The position numbers were made by a program, and so were the translations under genes. From Artemisia argyi (taxonomy: Eukaryota; Streptophyta; Magnoliopsida; Asterales; Asteraceae), in contig CM060686.1 in NCBI GenBank assembly GCA_030686995.1, forward strand, positions 72,148,819 to 72,212,818: a stretch of DNA of 64,000 bases, in the 5' to 3' direction. Shown here in pieces: positions 39,345 to 49,882 of this stretch (position 1 is the stretch's first letter; the number at the start of each line of letters is the position of its first letter). The notes under the pieces are model-generated. The model worked only from the letters and a program-made list of their open reading frames with translations. It searched no databases and was not told the origin of the DNA.

Positions 39345-40217
39345 CTAACCAAGTGTGAGCCATCTAATAGTCGCCTCATCTTTCTTATAATCATCTCCTA
39401 ACTCTAAGCATCCGCGATAGTATCTTTTATTCTTTTCATGAGTATACTTAAGTCCTTTTCTCTTATCATTTTCACTTAACATTTCTATGGGCGGATACCT
39501 ACTACACTTCTCCATGGAAAAATCCTTGAACCTAGGGTGTGTGCGGGGCATTTGATACACAAAATCTTCATCCCCATCCGAGAATGTAATTAACCCTTCT
39601 ATGAGTTTTTCATCGAGGTTGGTCAACCGTTTGAAAGGTTTTCCAAACATAACTTGGGTCAACTTATCATCAATAAATTCTCCTAGATTCTCCATAACCA
39701 TGAACTCAACAAGATAAACCAAGCTTCCTACAAACACATGCAATGGTATTGCCCTAGCAATAATGTTTTCTCCTTTGTATTCTAACTCATCTACCATGAT
39801 TTTATTGTATTCATTACGCGAGATTATGTTCATTGGAAGAGATGAGTTAAGATAGGCGTTAAAGCTCTTGAATCCGATCTTACAAGGAAATTGCATGTTA
39901 AATGAACTATCACACTCAATCCTAGTTCTAGGGTCGACATACCTAAGAGGGTTTATTTCCTCTTCCATCCTATTCTCATTAATCACATCACCGTCATCAA
40001 GATCCTCGTCGGAGTCTGAATAGTAAAAAGGACTAGCCCTACGGTCATCATCATGATCAGACTCCTCTAACTCAGAATTATTGTCAAAGTGGTGGTTGGG
40101 CGAGAGGTTAGGCGGGTTCTCATTCTCAACTAAAGGGAGTGGGGCGGGCATTTGGAAAATCCTACGACGAAAAACACGAATAACAGGAATCAAACGATCA
40201 ATGTTATTGTTATCCAT
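39345..40217 (-). CDS. Gypsy-N1a ORF, 290-aa retropepsin-like domain protein
   Basis: Start ATG at 40217 (MDNNNIDRLI). Acidic N-terminal third with DDDRR and DSDEDLDDGD. Residues ~118-210 resemble the retropepsin-like fold region of plant Gypsy proteins (LPMNIISRNEYNKIM, FVGSLVYLVEFMVMENLGEF, VMFGKPFKR). There is no clear D-[ST]-G active site, so proteolytic activity is doubtful. The C-terminal part (MPRTHPRFK ... NKRYYRGCLEL) is also typical of this family in plant genomes. Intact and almost unchanged in unit 2, 61449-62321. Role unknown; perhaps a protein used in trans by, or captured by, the non-autonomous element. Confidence 0.6.
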   Translation of the reverse strand: MDNNNIDRLIPVIRVFRRRIFQMPAPLPLVENENPPNLSPNHHFDNNSELEESDHDDDRRASPFYYSDSDEDLDDGDVINENRMEEEINPLRYVDPRTRIECDSSFNMQFPCKIGFKSFNAYLNSSLPMNIISRNEYNKIMVDELEYKGENIIARAIPLHVFVGSLVYLVEFMVMENLGEFIDDKLTQVMFGKPFKRLTNLDEKLIEGLITFSDGDEDFVYQMPRTHPRFKDFSMEKCSRYPPIEMLSENDKRKGLKYTHEKNKRYYRGCLELGDDYKKDEATIRWLTLG

Positions 40218-40379
40218 CGAAATAGTTTACGAACAAAGGAAACAAAGAAATAAGATAGACTAAAGAAATCCTAAAAATAAAAATAAAATCTTACTAGAAA
40301 GGAATCTAGCAAGTAGACCTAATAAAAAGAGATTCTAATCTAGACAATAACTATTCCCCGGGCTGCGGCGCCAAAAACT

Positions 40380-41790
40380 TGATACGTGGGAATCGCACCA
40401 GGCTTTACCTCTCAAGGGATCTTGAGAAGCTTACAACCCCCACCAGGCAGTGTACCTGATCGTTGTAGTATAGTATAGTGACAAATACCGGGGGATTGAT
40501 CGTTCAGCTAGGAATAGTGTCGCTAGGATTAGAAAACCTAAATACTAGTTCTAAAGATGAAGGATGATTATTTTTGTATTTTTATATTTTTTAGAAAGCA
40601 AGTAAAAATCTCGGGTTTGAAGGATTTGGGCGGAATTAGTTGCTAGTCAACTAACCCAATACTAAAGATGCAATCAAAATAAAATACTAGAAATGAAAAT
40701 AAACTAAATTAAATTAAAGTTGTGAGCAATACGTGGAGAAGTTGTGTTTACTTAGATTTCACTACTCCCTAGATATCTTTTACACGTTAATTACTTGTTA
40801 TAGTTGCATGGATGACGGATTGTATTCCTTAATACCATTCATGGGGTGGCGCACTTAATTCCCCAATCCTATGAGTGCCTACTTCACTCCTATGTCGAGC
40901 CGGCTAAGAAGCTCCTAACATGGGATCATTAGAATTTACTCATGCATTAAATACAACCAATAAAACCTAGTGCACGTCAGTTCATGTTTCCTAAGACGTT
41001 CAAGCATGTTACCATTTCGAAGTCTGCCAGTTTTCTTAAGCCTAACATCGAAATCATTCATCCAAAACAACCATAAACAAGTAATCAACACATAATTAAC
41101 ATCTAGGTTTCATTAGATCCAAGCAAACACAAGATAGATCTAGCCTAGCATGATGGAATTAAGACAAGAACAAGATATAGACAACCAACACATAGACATA
41201 TTGATTGAATTAAAAGAACACTTATCTCAATTACACATGAAAGGGTTCAAGGGCTGAGAACCCTTGAAAAACCTGTAAAATTCGTACTAAGTTCGGCCTT
41301 AGGGTTTCTCCAAAACTTCTCTCTTTTTATGTGTAAAAATTAGAAAACTATATATAGGAAATAGGGTCTGACGGCGTCAAGAACAAATTTGTGACGCCGT
41401 CATCTCGCCGCCAAAATACTTCTCGGACTGCCTTGATCTACTTTTGACGCCGTCATGTGTTATGTGTTTCCAGGCCGTCATGCATTTTACTCTTGACGCC
41501 CTACTTCGTGACGCCGTCAATTCTGTACTGGGTCGTCATGGAAATTACTCTTGACGCCGTCAGAAATTCCTTCTTGACGCCGTCACCTACTGTTCCCAGC
41601 AAGGAAAATTAAGACTTTGGCGTTTTCTTCACTTTTATGCTCCAAAACGTCCGAATTACTTCCTTTTCCAGATTTCTCTCCCAAAGTACCTAAAATCACA
41701 AAAGGAACGATTTAGGGCAATATTTGATCAAATAAATTCAATTCCGGGCTTAAATGACCCTCTAAAAGTGGTCCATTTTTCGCCTCATCA
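40380..41790 (-). repeat. Gypsy-N1a 5' LTR (1411 bp)
   Basis: Begins (minus strand) TGATGAGGCG at 41790, ends CGTATCA at 40380. Contains at least six TGACGSCGTCA motifs between about 41369 and 41610 next to a TATATATAG TATA box. Confidence 0.88.
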
Positions 41791-41795
41791 CATAT

Positions 41796-42064
41796 CTAGT
41801 TAGGCAATGCAAAAATTAGACATGTAAACACACATATCATAGGACTTTGACCTTGAGGTCGAGAATTTCACTTATACTTAGTGAAAATTGCCATAAGCAT
41901 AAAAAATTGACAAACACCTCAAACATTGTCATTATGCATAAAAGCTCATACAAACATAATCCGACAAACGTAATAAAACGTGAACGTGAAAAACAATACA
42001 ACTCACATAGTTTAACACATAAAAGGTTCTAAAACATTCATAAGCCAAACACTCCTTAATCTTC
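41796..42064. other. SIRE-like internal non-coding stretch
   Basis: Between the Gypsy target duplication and the end of the truncated additional ORF. Nothing recognised. Confidence 0.5.
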
Positions 42065-42785
42065 TCACAACCGGTCTATCTTCTTATTGAGCTTGCTTAG
42101 GTACCTTCCAAAGCAATTGAAAATTCCTTTTGTTTGCTTGAACTCTTCGGATGCATTGTTAATGACGGGGAGTTCTTGAAGGTATTCTAAAGGAGGTAAC
42201 TTAGAGTTAGGAAGTCTATCGTCATCACTCATGTCGGATGATGATGATGAGGGTGTAGGTGAGCGAGTACGTTTGCCCTTGCCTTTGAAAACTCGTTTAT
42301 CACTTAGAGGAATGAAGATGTGAGGAACGAGAGAATAGTCAAGGCGCATTCCATTATCGTTAGGAGGAATGGGTGAGATTGCTCTAAAGAGGCGAGTAAG
42401 AAGCATTCCATAAGGAAGAGCGATTGTTCCAACTAAGGGTATGTCGGCCATTCTTTTGGCTAGGTAGTAGGCTAAGTTGAATGGTTGACCGGTGGAAATG
42501 CTATAGAGCATGTAGCAAAGGCATGTGTAGATATGATCTCTATTTCCTATGGTACTTATGACGTTAGCTCTAAGAATTTCTTCCCACTTCTTAAATTGTG
42601 GTTTAAGCTCATTGAGCTCCATACCAAAAGGATCCTTATCCATAATATTCCCCGAACGATTCTTCCTAGTGGTAGAGGTTCTAACAAAGAGATGTTCCTT
42701 AATTGTTTCCTTACTAGCTAGAGGGTTGTCGTATGGATGAAAACGCTCAATCGAATCAAGGCTTGAAATAGGCCACTTATCCGTG
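42065..42785 (-). pseudogene. SIRE-like additional ORF, 5' truncated at the duplication junction
   Basis: The frame is open from 42785 down to TAG 42065-42067; the first internal Met is at 42643. Recognisable core: TCLYTDKWPISSLDSIERF at the truncated start, then YTCLCYMLYSISTGQPFNLAY and LPYGMLLTRLFRAI. This matches, from memory, the additional sense ORF of plant SIRE-like elements, of which the Copia-2 ORF at 15295 is a distant relative. A Ser-rich, then acidic C-terminus follows. The N-terminal part was removed where unit 1 joins unit 2. No second copy lies inside the window because it would fall beyond 64000. Confidence 0.6.
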
Positions 42786-42789
42786 TAGA

Positions 42790-43344
42790 GACAAGTAAAA
42801 AATCAGACGTAAACGTAAAAAATCCGAGGAAAACGTAAAAAATCAGACGTAAACGTAAAAAAACTGACGAAAACGTAAAAAAATGGACAAAAACGTAAAA
42901 AAAACGGACAAAAACGTAAAAAATCCTACGAAAACGTAAAAAATCAGACGACAACGTAAAAAATAGACGAAAACGTTATGAAAACGTAAAAAATAGACGA
43001 AAATGTTATTTGATGTTATATTTTACTTTTTTTTATTATTTATTTTCTCGTATTAGATTATTTTTAGTTATTTTATAATTTAGTTTGTTAGTTTATAATA
43101 TTTGTTTTTGTGTTTTGAAGATGTTTTTATAATATTGCTAAGGTGAATAGATAATTGAGATAGAATACAACAACACTTAAACATGTTTTCTAGTTTTGTA
43201 AAATGGAAAACACAAACACATGTTTCTCAAACTAAACGCGTTTTCTAAATATTATATTGTTTTGTGAAAATAAAACTCTCATCCCTTTTCCTACAAAACA
43301 AGAAATAAGAAATGAAAGAAAATGTTTTCTAACTAAACGCACCC
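42790..43344. mobile_element. Right half of the PIF/Harbinger-like minisatellite element (unit 2 copy)
   Basis: About 200 bp of inverted-arm minisatellite, then the same right end as 30070-30416, including the GCACCC terminus followed by TTA. The left half is absent, so it is a product of duplication, not of transposition. Confidence 0.8.
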
Positions 43345-43968
43345 TTAAACTTGTGGCTAAAGATACGTTTATACGTACATGACGAAATCTATGTGTTGGT
43401 GCTAAAACAGGAACTCACTTCGTCCGACTGATGCCATGTATTTAATTGCTAAACTTTTTTTACAATAATCTTTTTCCCTTTACTTTTTTTAATGAGATTC
43501 TAACAAGTGTCCTCATAGTCATGGCATTGATTATGGTGCATTAATTCATCGCGAACTTTTGTTTTAAAATAATAATTGCATTTAATACACATTTATTAAA
43601 TTTATAAATTACTTTAATTAATTGTGATTTTCAATTTAATAAGCATAAAATTTCCTTAAATTATACGGAGTATTCTTAACCAATTTAGACAAACCCTTTT
43701 TAAATATATTGATGTATCCAATCACTCATTTGGTTATTTGGGGTGACTTAATCACTTATATTCTTGAAAATTTCGATTTTTATCAACAAAAAGATTAAGG
43801 GGCTGACTACGATGGATAGTTTTTAAGAAATTGTTAAACCTTAATTCAGTATCTGGTTGAGGTTAATTAATTCATTACTCACCCCAAATTGGTACCAAAA
43901 AATGTTGCTTCTAGTTCAAAGTAATATAATATATGAAGTTGTTATCATTTTTTTATGTACTTTTGCAG
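43345..43968. other. Duplicated intron 2 sequence (unit 2)
   Basis: Copy of 30417-31040. No gene. Confidence 0.7.
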
Positions 43969-44240
43969 GAACGCATGTCATTAGTATCGTAAGTGTAATT
44001 TGCACCGTGCGATATATACCAGCGCTTTACATTATCGTGGGACATGAAGGCCCCAATCCCGATGACCCTTATGGAGGATACGTTAGAAAGATTTGTTTAC
44101 CTCGTAGGTTCTACAAGATCGAGGATGTCAGCATGGTAACATATGGTGAGACTTTGAGAATAGTTATACCCAAGAAAAATGATCAGAAGCATATTTATAA
44201 AATCGAAGGAAACTTATTATTTTTTCGCGAGAAAAAGTGA
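43969..44240 (+). pseudogene. Orphan copy of sHSP-like exon 3
   Basis: Copy of 31041-31312 with its acceptor TTTTGCAG, two visible amino-acid changes (STVSVF to SIVSVI) and an intact stop. Exons 1 and 2 are absent, so no complete gene can be formed here. Could at most serve as an alternative last exon of a transcript reading through from 27267. Confidence 0.8.
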
Positions 44241-45077
44241 ATAATATAAGCAGTTTAAAGTTATGGTCATATATGGGCTGGGGATTTTTTAGTCCCTTTG
44301 ATGAAAAAGGTTAAATTAATAATGAGACTTCTGCACATGATAGGGCAACCAACATTGTAACATTTTATTTCAGAGGTTCATAAACTCATGTGCATCCATA
44401 AATGTAAACTGTGCATCTGTGATTCGGAAATGCTTAATTATTATTTTTTTCTTATTGGAGCAACAATGGGTCGTTGCAAGCAGATTATATATAAGAGGTA
44501 ATTATACAAATGCCTCAGTCGCCCAAAGTCTATCCTTTTTTAGGCAAAATTTTTTTTTGACTTCTCAAAATGCCCCATGAGACTTGAGCGACTTGAACGA
44601 CTTTTCCCACACCCTTTAAATGTTGACAAGTGCCCGATTTAAGTACAATAACTTTTTCTTTGTCTACTGTAAATTGACAAATATGCCCTTTTTAACCAAA
44701 ATTAATCTTTAACCCATAATTAACAAAATCCAGTTAACAATAAAATCATCAACAACATAATCTACCACTTTAAATCATCTAAAAATCAATCCATCATCAC
44801 CATCTTTATTCTTCATGTCTTCTTCTCCAACCCACCACCACCGCCGGCTACAACTAGTTGTCATTGCGGCCTTAACCACTCACCACAAGCCTCCATTTCT
44901 TCTCCAACCCACCAACCAACTGTTGCTGCCTTAACTACCCACCACCAGCCGCATATCCTCTTTATTTGGACATATCTAATTAAAGATCTTTGTGGGTTTC
45001 AGTTTTTGGTTAAAGATGTAAGCAATAATATGTTTAGAAAATAACATCAAACATACATGATGAACATATTAAACTAT
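44241..45077. other. Unit 2 copy of the downstream non-coding stretch
   Basis: Copy of 31313-32149. No gene. Confidence 0.6.
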
Positions 45078-45443
45078 TATGCCACAATGATCTTAGAATA
45101 CGATAATAACCACATAGATAAGATGAACGAGTACAACTTACAGGATGCCATAGCGGATGCCGACATGATATAGATAAACACTTGAATACGACTAGTTTCT
45201 CTCCCTTAACCCACTTAAGTGTAGAGAGCTTGATGGATAGCTATATGATTCTACTTTTGTGTGTATTGGGTAGGGAGGGTACTAGTGTATATATATGGCT
45301 TAAGGTTAGTATGTCCATCATTACAAAACTTGTAACGGTCAAGACTTAATGTGTTATTAAGTGTATTGAACATGCCATTGGATATAATAGTAACATATGT
45401 AACATACAATTCATTAATGAGACATCATGACATATTACTTACA
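45078..45443 (-). mobile_element. Copia LTR remnant (unit 2 copy)
   Basis: Copy of 32150-32515 at offset 12928 with the same purine tract (CCAAGTGGGAGAA on the minus strand). Confidence 0.45.
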
Positions 45444-45878
45444 TTCTCCCACTTGGCATGATGTTTCATCAAGTCACTAACTAATAAAAGATTCATAATA
45501 GCATTCTTTAAAACAACATGAATTATATAACTACAAATTTGAAATTAACTTGGCCACTTTGGTGACTAACAAATTAATCTCACTTAATGTCATATAATAT
45601 ATAAATAGCTTTAAATTGTTATTAGAATGCAATGAAACTTTACAAGAAAATAAAATAGACTTTGTCAAATATATACACATCTTTGGATAACTATCTATAC
45701 TACTTATAATAGAGGAATGAATCTCTCTCCAAAAAATTCAAATGTACAAAAATTGATGCATGGTTTACAACCCTTTAATGCACCGAATTTTCATAATTAC
45801 AACCACCAAAGCATGGTGTACAACAAAATATAGCATAGAACCAAATTCAGGCCACAAGACTATGAATTATGGAAAATA

Positions 45879-46031
45879 CTAGATCCACCTAAGGTTTATA
45901 AAATTTCAGCCACTCGCTGACATGGCAGAGTGCTGATTGGTTGGATTTCTGTGGGCCACAGAAAATCAACCAATCAGAACTCTGCCACGTCAGCGAGTGG
46001 CTGAAATTTTGTAAACTTTATGTGGGTGTAG
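45879..46031. mobile_element. Short hairpin MITE (unit 2 copy)
   Basis: Copy of 32951-33103. The plus-strand Gypsy element inserted at its very end, and the GTAGC target duplication includes the MITE's last bases. Confidence 0.65.
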
Positions 46032-46237
46032 CTGATGAGGCGAAAAATGATCCGTTTTTAGGGGGTCATTTAAGCCCGAATCCGACTTTATTTGATCAAA
46101 TATTGCCCTAAATCGTTCCTTTTGTGATTTTAGGTGTTTGGAGAGTGAATTCTGAAAAAGAGGCTATTTTGGACGTTTTTGGAGCATGAAGTGAAGAAAA
46201 CGACAAAGTACCAAAAATCCAAGCTGGAAATACAAGG

Positions 46238-46459
46238 TGACGGCGTCACGACTTAAGTCTTGACGGCGTCAGACAAGATGAATATTTTACCGTAGCTGGT
46301 GACGGCGTCAAATGAGTAGATGACGGCGTCAAAGTGGCCAAGATTAATTTACCGTAGGTGGTGACGGCGTCACATAGGCCGTCACAAGTGGATCTAGGGC
46401 GTCCGAGGAAGTTTAAGGCGGCGAGTTGACGGCGTCATAATTAACTCTTGACGCCGTCA
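46238..46459 (+). promoter_or_regulatory. Array of seven TGACGSCGTCA motifs in LTR U3
   Basis: 11-bp palindrome-like motifs at 46238, 46261, 46300, 46321, 46362, 46427 and 46449 (the last with C in the centre). Each has two inverted TGACG half sites, the core bound by TGA-type bZIP factors. The array stops 12 bp before the TATA box at 46471, which is enhancer-like. Repeated in the 3' LTR at 52581-52802. Confidence 0.75.
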
Positions 46460-46470
46460 GGACAATTTTC

Positions 46471-46480
46471 ATATATATAG
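46471..46480 (+). promoter_or_regulatory. TATA box of the Gypsy-N2 LTR
   Basis: ATATATATAG directly after the motif array. Confidence 0.6.
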
Positions 46481-47446
46481 TTTTCTAGTTTTTTCATAAA
46501 AAGAGGAGAAGTTTTGGTGAAACCCTAAAGACGATTTTGGTGCCTCTTTTACAGGTTTTTCAAGGGTTCCAAACCCTTGAAACCTTGCATTGTAATTGAG
46601 ATAAGTATACTCTTAATTCAATCAATATGTCTATGTGTTGGTTGTTTATCTTTTGTTCTTATCTTAATTCTACTATGCTAGGCTAGATTTTCTTTGTGTT
46701 TGCTTAGATCTAATGAAACCTAGATGTTAATTATGTGTTGATTACTTGTCTATTCTTGTTCTTGGATGAATGATATTATATGTTAGGCTTAAGAAAACTG
46801 GCAGATCTCCAATGGTAACATGCTTGAACGTCTTAAGAAACATGAACCGAGGCGTACTAGGTCTTTATTGGTCGTATTTAATGCATGAGCCACTGTTTAC
46901 AATCCCTATAGTTGTGCTGGGTCATGGTGTAGGAGGAGATAAGAGCTCATAGAGTTAGGGAGTTATGTATGCCACCCCACGAATGGTATTAAGGAATACA
47001 ATCCGTCATCCATACAAGTGTAACAAGTAATTAACATGTAAAAGATATCTAGGGAGTAATGAAGTCTAAGTAAACACAATTTCTCCACATACTGCTCACA
47101 ACCTTAGTATACTTTAGTTTAATTTCATTTTTAGTATTTTATTTTGATTGCATCTTAGTTTTGGGTTAGTTGAATAGCAACTAATTCCGCCCACTCCTTC
47201 AAAACCCGAGATTTTACTTGCTTTCATTAAAACATAAAAACACAAAAATAATCATCTTTCATCTCTAGAACTATTAATTAGGTTTTCTAATCCTAGCGAC
47301 ACTATTCCTAAGCTGAACGATCAATCCCCCGGTACTTGTCACTATACTATACTACAACGATCAGGTACACTGCCTGGTGGGGGTTGTAAGCCTCGCGAGA
47401 TCCCTCGAGAGGTAAAGCAAGGTGCGATTCCCACGCATCAAGTTTT

Positions 47447-47465
47447 TGGCGCCGCAGCCTGGGGA
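47447..47465 (+). promoter_or_regulatory. Gypsy-N2 primer binding site
   Basis: TGGCGCCGCAGCCTGGGGA, six bases after the LTR. The first eight bases match the complement of the plant tRNA-Asp 3' end, the usual primer of Tat/Athila-type Gypsy elements; the rest is a looser match. Confidence 0.75.
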
Positions 47466-47611
47466 ATAGTTATTGTCTAGGTTAGGATTTCTTTTTATTA
47501 GGTCTACTTGCTAGATTCCTTTCTAGTAAGATTTTATTTTTATTTTTAGGTCTTCTTTAGTCTATCTTATTTCTTCGTGCCTTTGTTCGTAACTCTTTAC
47601 CATCCGACATC

Positions 47612-49882
47612 ATGGAAGGTGGTAACATCTTTGAACCCATCATCCCACCACAACAAAACCCACCACTAGAACCCCTTAGGCCCCGAACCTTAGGAGAATA
47701 TTCCCGACCTAGCCACCAAGGCTTCCGAAACACCATTGAGCTCACCGGAGCCAATGTGACTCCCTTGCGATCCGACACCATCCGGTTGGTGCAAAGCGGA
47801 TGTGCATTCCATGGACTTCGTTCCGAAGATCCAAACCAACACCTTAAGGACTTCCTCAAAATCGTAGATTCCATAGACCTAGGTGTTGAAACTAGAGAGA
47901 CAACCCGATTACGCCTATTCCCATTCTCTCTGCGAGATCAAGCTAGCCAATGGCTTGAACGTTTCCCCGCGGGATCCATCACCACATGGGACAATCTCGC
48001 CAATCGTTTCCTTACCCAATTCTTTCCGCCGGAAAAGACTGCAATGCTTAGAAGGGACATTTTGATGTTTGAGCAACAGCGGGGTGAACCTTTTTACGAG
48101 GCTTGGGCCCGTTTTAAGGATCTCCTCCACAAGATCCCTCATCATGGCATAAACCTTTGGTTATTAGTTCAGATTTTCTACGACCATGTTGATTATCACA
48201 CTAAGCGCACTATCGACAGGGCCACGGGAGGGAAATTGCGTGACAAGGATGCTGAGGAGTCATGGGCAATTATAGAATAACTCGCTGTAGATAACAATGA
48301 GATTTGGGAGTTTAAACATACGGTGGAAGCAGCCATCAATGCAGTCTCGGCATCTGGAGGGACCACCGAAATCCCCGAGGAGCTCCTATGCAAAATTGAG
48401 GCAAAAGTTGACTATTTTGAGGAAAGGCAAAGGAAACCCTTAAGTCCTAGACAAGCCACGGTCAATTCTGTCTCAAGATCAACCTCGGTACCATTATCTG
48501 AATCACCCTCTATAGAACATGTCGAGACTTTTCCGAGGTGCACTCCACCTTGCTCCCCTCCCAAGGAACTTAGCTCGAAATTTGAGGCTAGGATGAGAGA
48601 ATATATGGCGACCCACTCTGATCGGCTTGCTAGATTCGAAGAAGCAGTATATACGCAAAAGGAGGAGATGCAGGAGAAAATGAATGAGATGTTGAGTCTA
48701 CTGGAGGAGTATGCCAGTCAGAAAACCCCCGAACGAATACTGCTAAGGAAAGAAAGTGCCACTCCCACCACCCAATTTGTTAACTCCATCACCATTGTCC
48801 ATAAAGATAATGAGAAAGAAAAAACTCCTGCTAAACAGACCTTAGAAAAATCGCCAGAATCCCAACCTTTGAGCTACTACCTGAAACATGACATAAACAA
48901 AAGCACCATAACAAATTGGATTAAGGGTGACAGGCGTAACCAATCCTCCGAACAGGCTCCCGAGAAAGAGAAAGAAGAGGAGGATGAGTATGATACGCTT
49001 ATTGGAGGATCAGTGGTCGAAAGGTTATTGGTGCAGAAAGTGGCTACTAAGCAGGTAGCATGTGGAAACTTTGAAATACCAACAAGCATCGGGGACTTGA
49101 AACATCTTAGTGCTTTCGCCGACCAAGGATCGGAAGTAAATCTTATGCCCCTAACTATTTACATCCAACTAACATCGAAAATGCCAGCACCTACTCGTGT
49201 TAGGTTATCTCTTGTTGGACACTCGTACGTATACCCCCTAGGAATCGCAGAAGATGTATTAGTTAATGTGGCAGGGTTCATGTACCCCGTTGATTTTATG
49301 ATCATTGATGATAAAGGGGATGGATGCATGCCGATAATCCTTGGGGCACCATTCCTCACCACCGCTAGGGCTGTCATTAAATATGAAGATATGAAGATTG
49401 AACTTAAATCTGGAAAGAGAAAGATTAGCTTCCAAACGACTCCGCGAAGTGGACATGAGAATATGAGTTGGAGAATGATTAAAAACAACATTGGCACAAC
49501 ACCCATTCGTGTTCAGAACAAAATTCTTGCATGGGAGGCAAGAATCAAAAGCTATAAGAAAGCTAAGGATGAAAGGAGAAAAAGCAATAAGGATCCGATA
49601 GAACTCAAACACACTCAACACGAAAGCAATCATACATCGTTTGAGGAAGGGAACTTAGTACTCTTGAGACACTTAGAAACAACAATACCACCCGATAAAC
49701 CAAGTCCTTGGTGGTATGGGCCATTCACCATCGAAGGATTGAGCCAAGATGGGGTAGCTAACTTGAGGAGCAAATTAGGTGGGAAGGTGATTGCGAGTAT
49801 TGATAGATTGAGGCACTACCACCATAACAGTAATGATCGAAATTATATGGGGTATATCATTTCCAATGATGAAATCACGTAG
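47612..49882 (+). pseudogene. Gypsy-N2 Gag-protease-integrase-tail ORF, one nonsense codon
   Basis: Start ATG 47612 (MEGGNIFEPI). One frame of 757 codons, interrupted only by TAA 48278-48280. Residues ~60-200 are a Gypsy retrotransposon Gag domain (PFSLRDQASQWLERFP, RFLTQFFPPEKTAMLR, EPFYEAWARFKDLL). A Glu/Lys-rich spacer follows, then a retropepsin-like region (ALF-type AFADQGSEVNLMPL, IILGAPFL) where the active-site position reads D-Q-G-S rather than D-[ST]-G. The ORF then passes without a break into an integrase C-terminal tail (EEGNLVLLRHLE, WWYGPFTIEGLS). RT, RNase H and the integrase core have been removed in frame. Confidence 0.8.

Larger units (their letters stand above)
36502..41790 (-). 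mobile_element. Gypsy-N1a: non-autonomous Gypsy-type element nested in the SIRE-like element (unit 1)
   Basis: Perfect 5-bp target duplication CATAT (36497-36501 and 41791-41795). The right (5') LTR is complete, 40380-41790; the left (3') LTR is cut down to 36502-36911. PBS TGGCGCCG (minus strand, 40366-40373) fits tRNA-Asp as in Tat/Athila Gypsy elements. The only ORF is 290 aa; no gag, RT or integrase. The same insertion with the same duplication exists in unit 2, so it predates the segmental duplication. Confidence 0.88.
29910..42785. repeat. Tandem segmental duplication, unit 1
   Basis: Contents reappear from 42790 onward in the same order and orientation. Examples: exon 3 of the sHSP-like gene 31041-31312 equals 43969-44240 (offset 12928), and the minus-strand ORF 39345-40217 equals 61449-62321 (offset 22104). 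The rise in offset is explained by a 7.75 kb Gypsy insertion in unit 2 and a 1.4 kb deletion in unit 1. Copies look about 98-99% identical by eye. Confidence 0.9.
33621..42785 (-). mobile_element. 3' part of a large SIRE-like Copia element (unit 1), with a nested Gypsy element
   Basis: On the minus strand the order is: 5'-truncated additional ORF (42785-42065), nested Gypsy insertion (41790-36502), 392-aa ORF (35793-34615), purine-tract modules, polypurine tract AAAAAGGGGGAGAT (33748-33761) and LTR start TGTTAATACAAATATCGCC at 33747. The purine tract and the extra ORFs point to SIRE-type Copia. No gag capsid, RT or integrase remains. The LTR survives only as 33621-33747; unit 2 has it almost complete. 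Confidence 0.65.
46033..47440 (+). repeat. Gypsy-N2 5' LTR (1408 bp)
   Basis: Near-identical to 52376-53783. Seven TGACGSCGTCA motifs, then a TATA box at 46471-46480. Confidence 0.95.

Noticed and set aside
46770..46952. 60-aa ORF in both Gypsy-N2 LTRs (also 53113-53295)
   Set aside because: Lies downstream of the TATA in the LTR leader, is short, and shows no recognisable feature.
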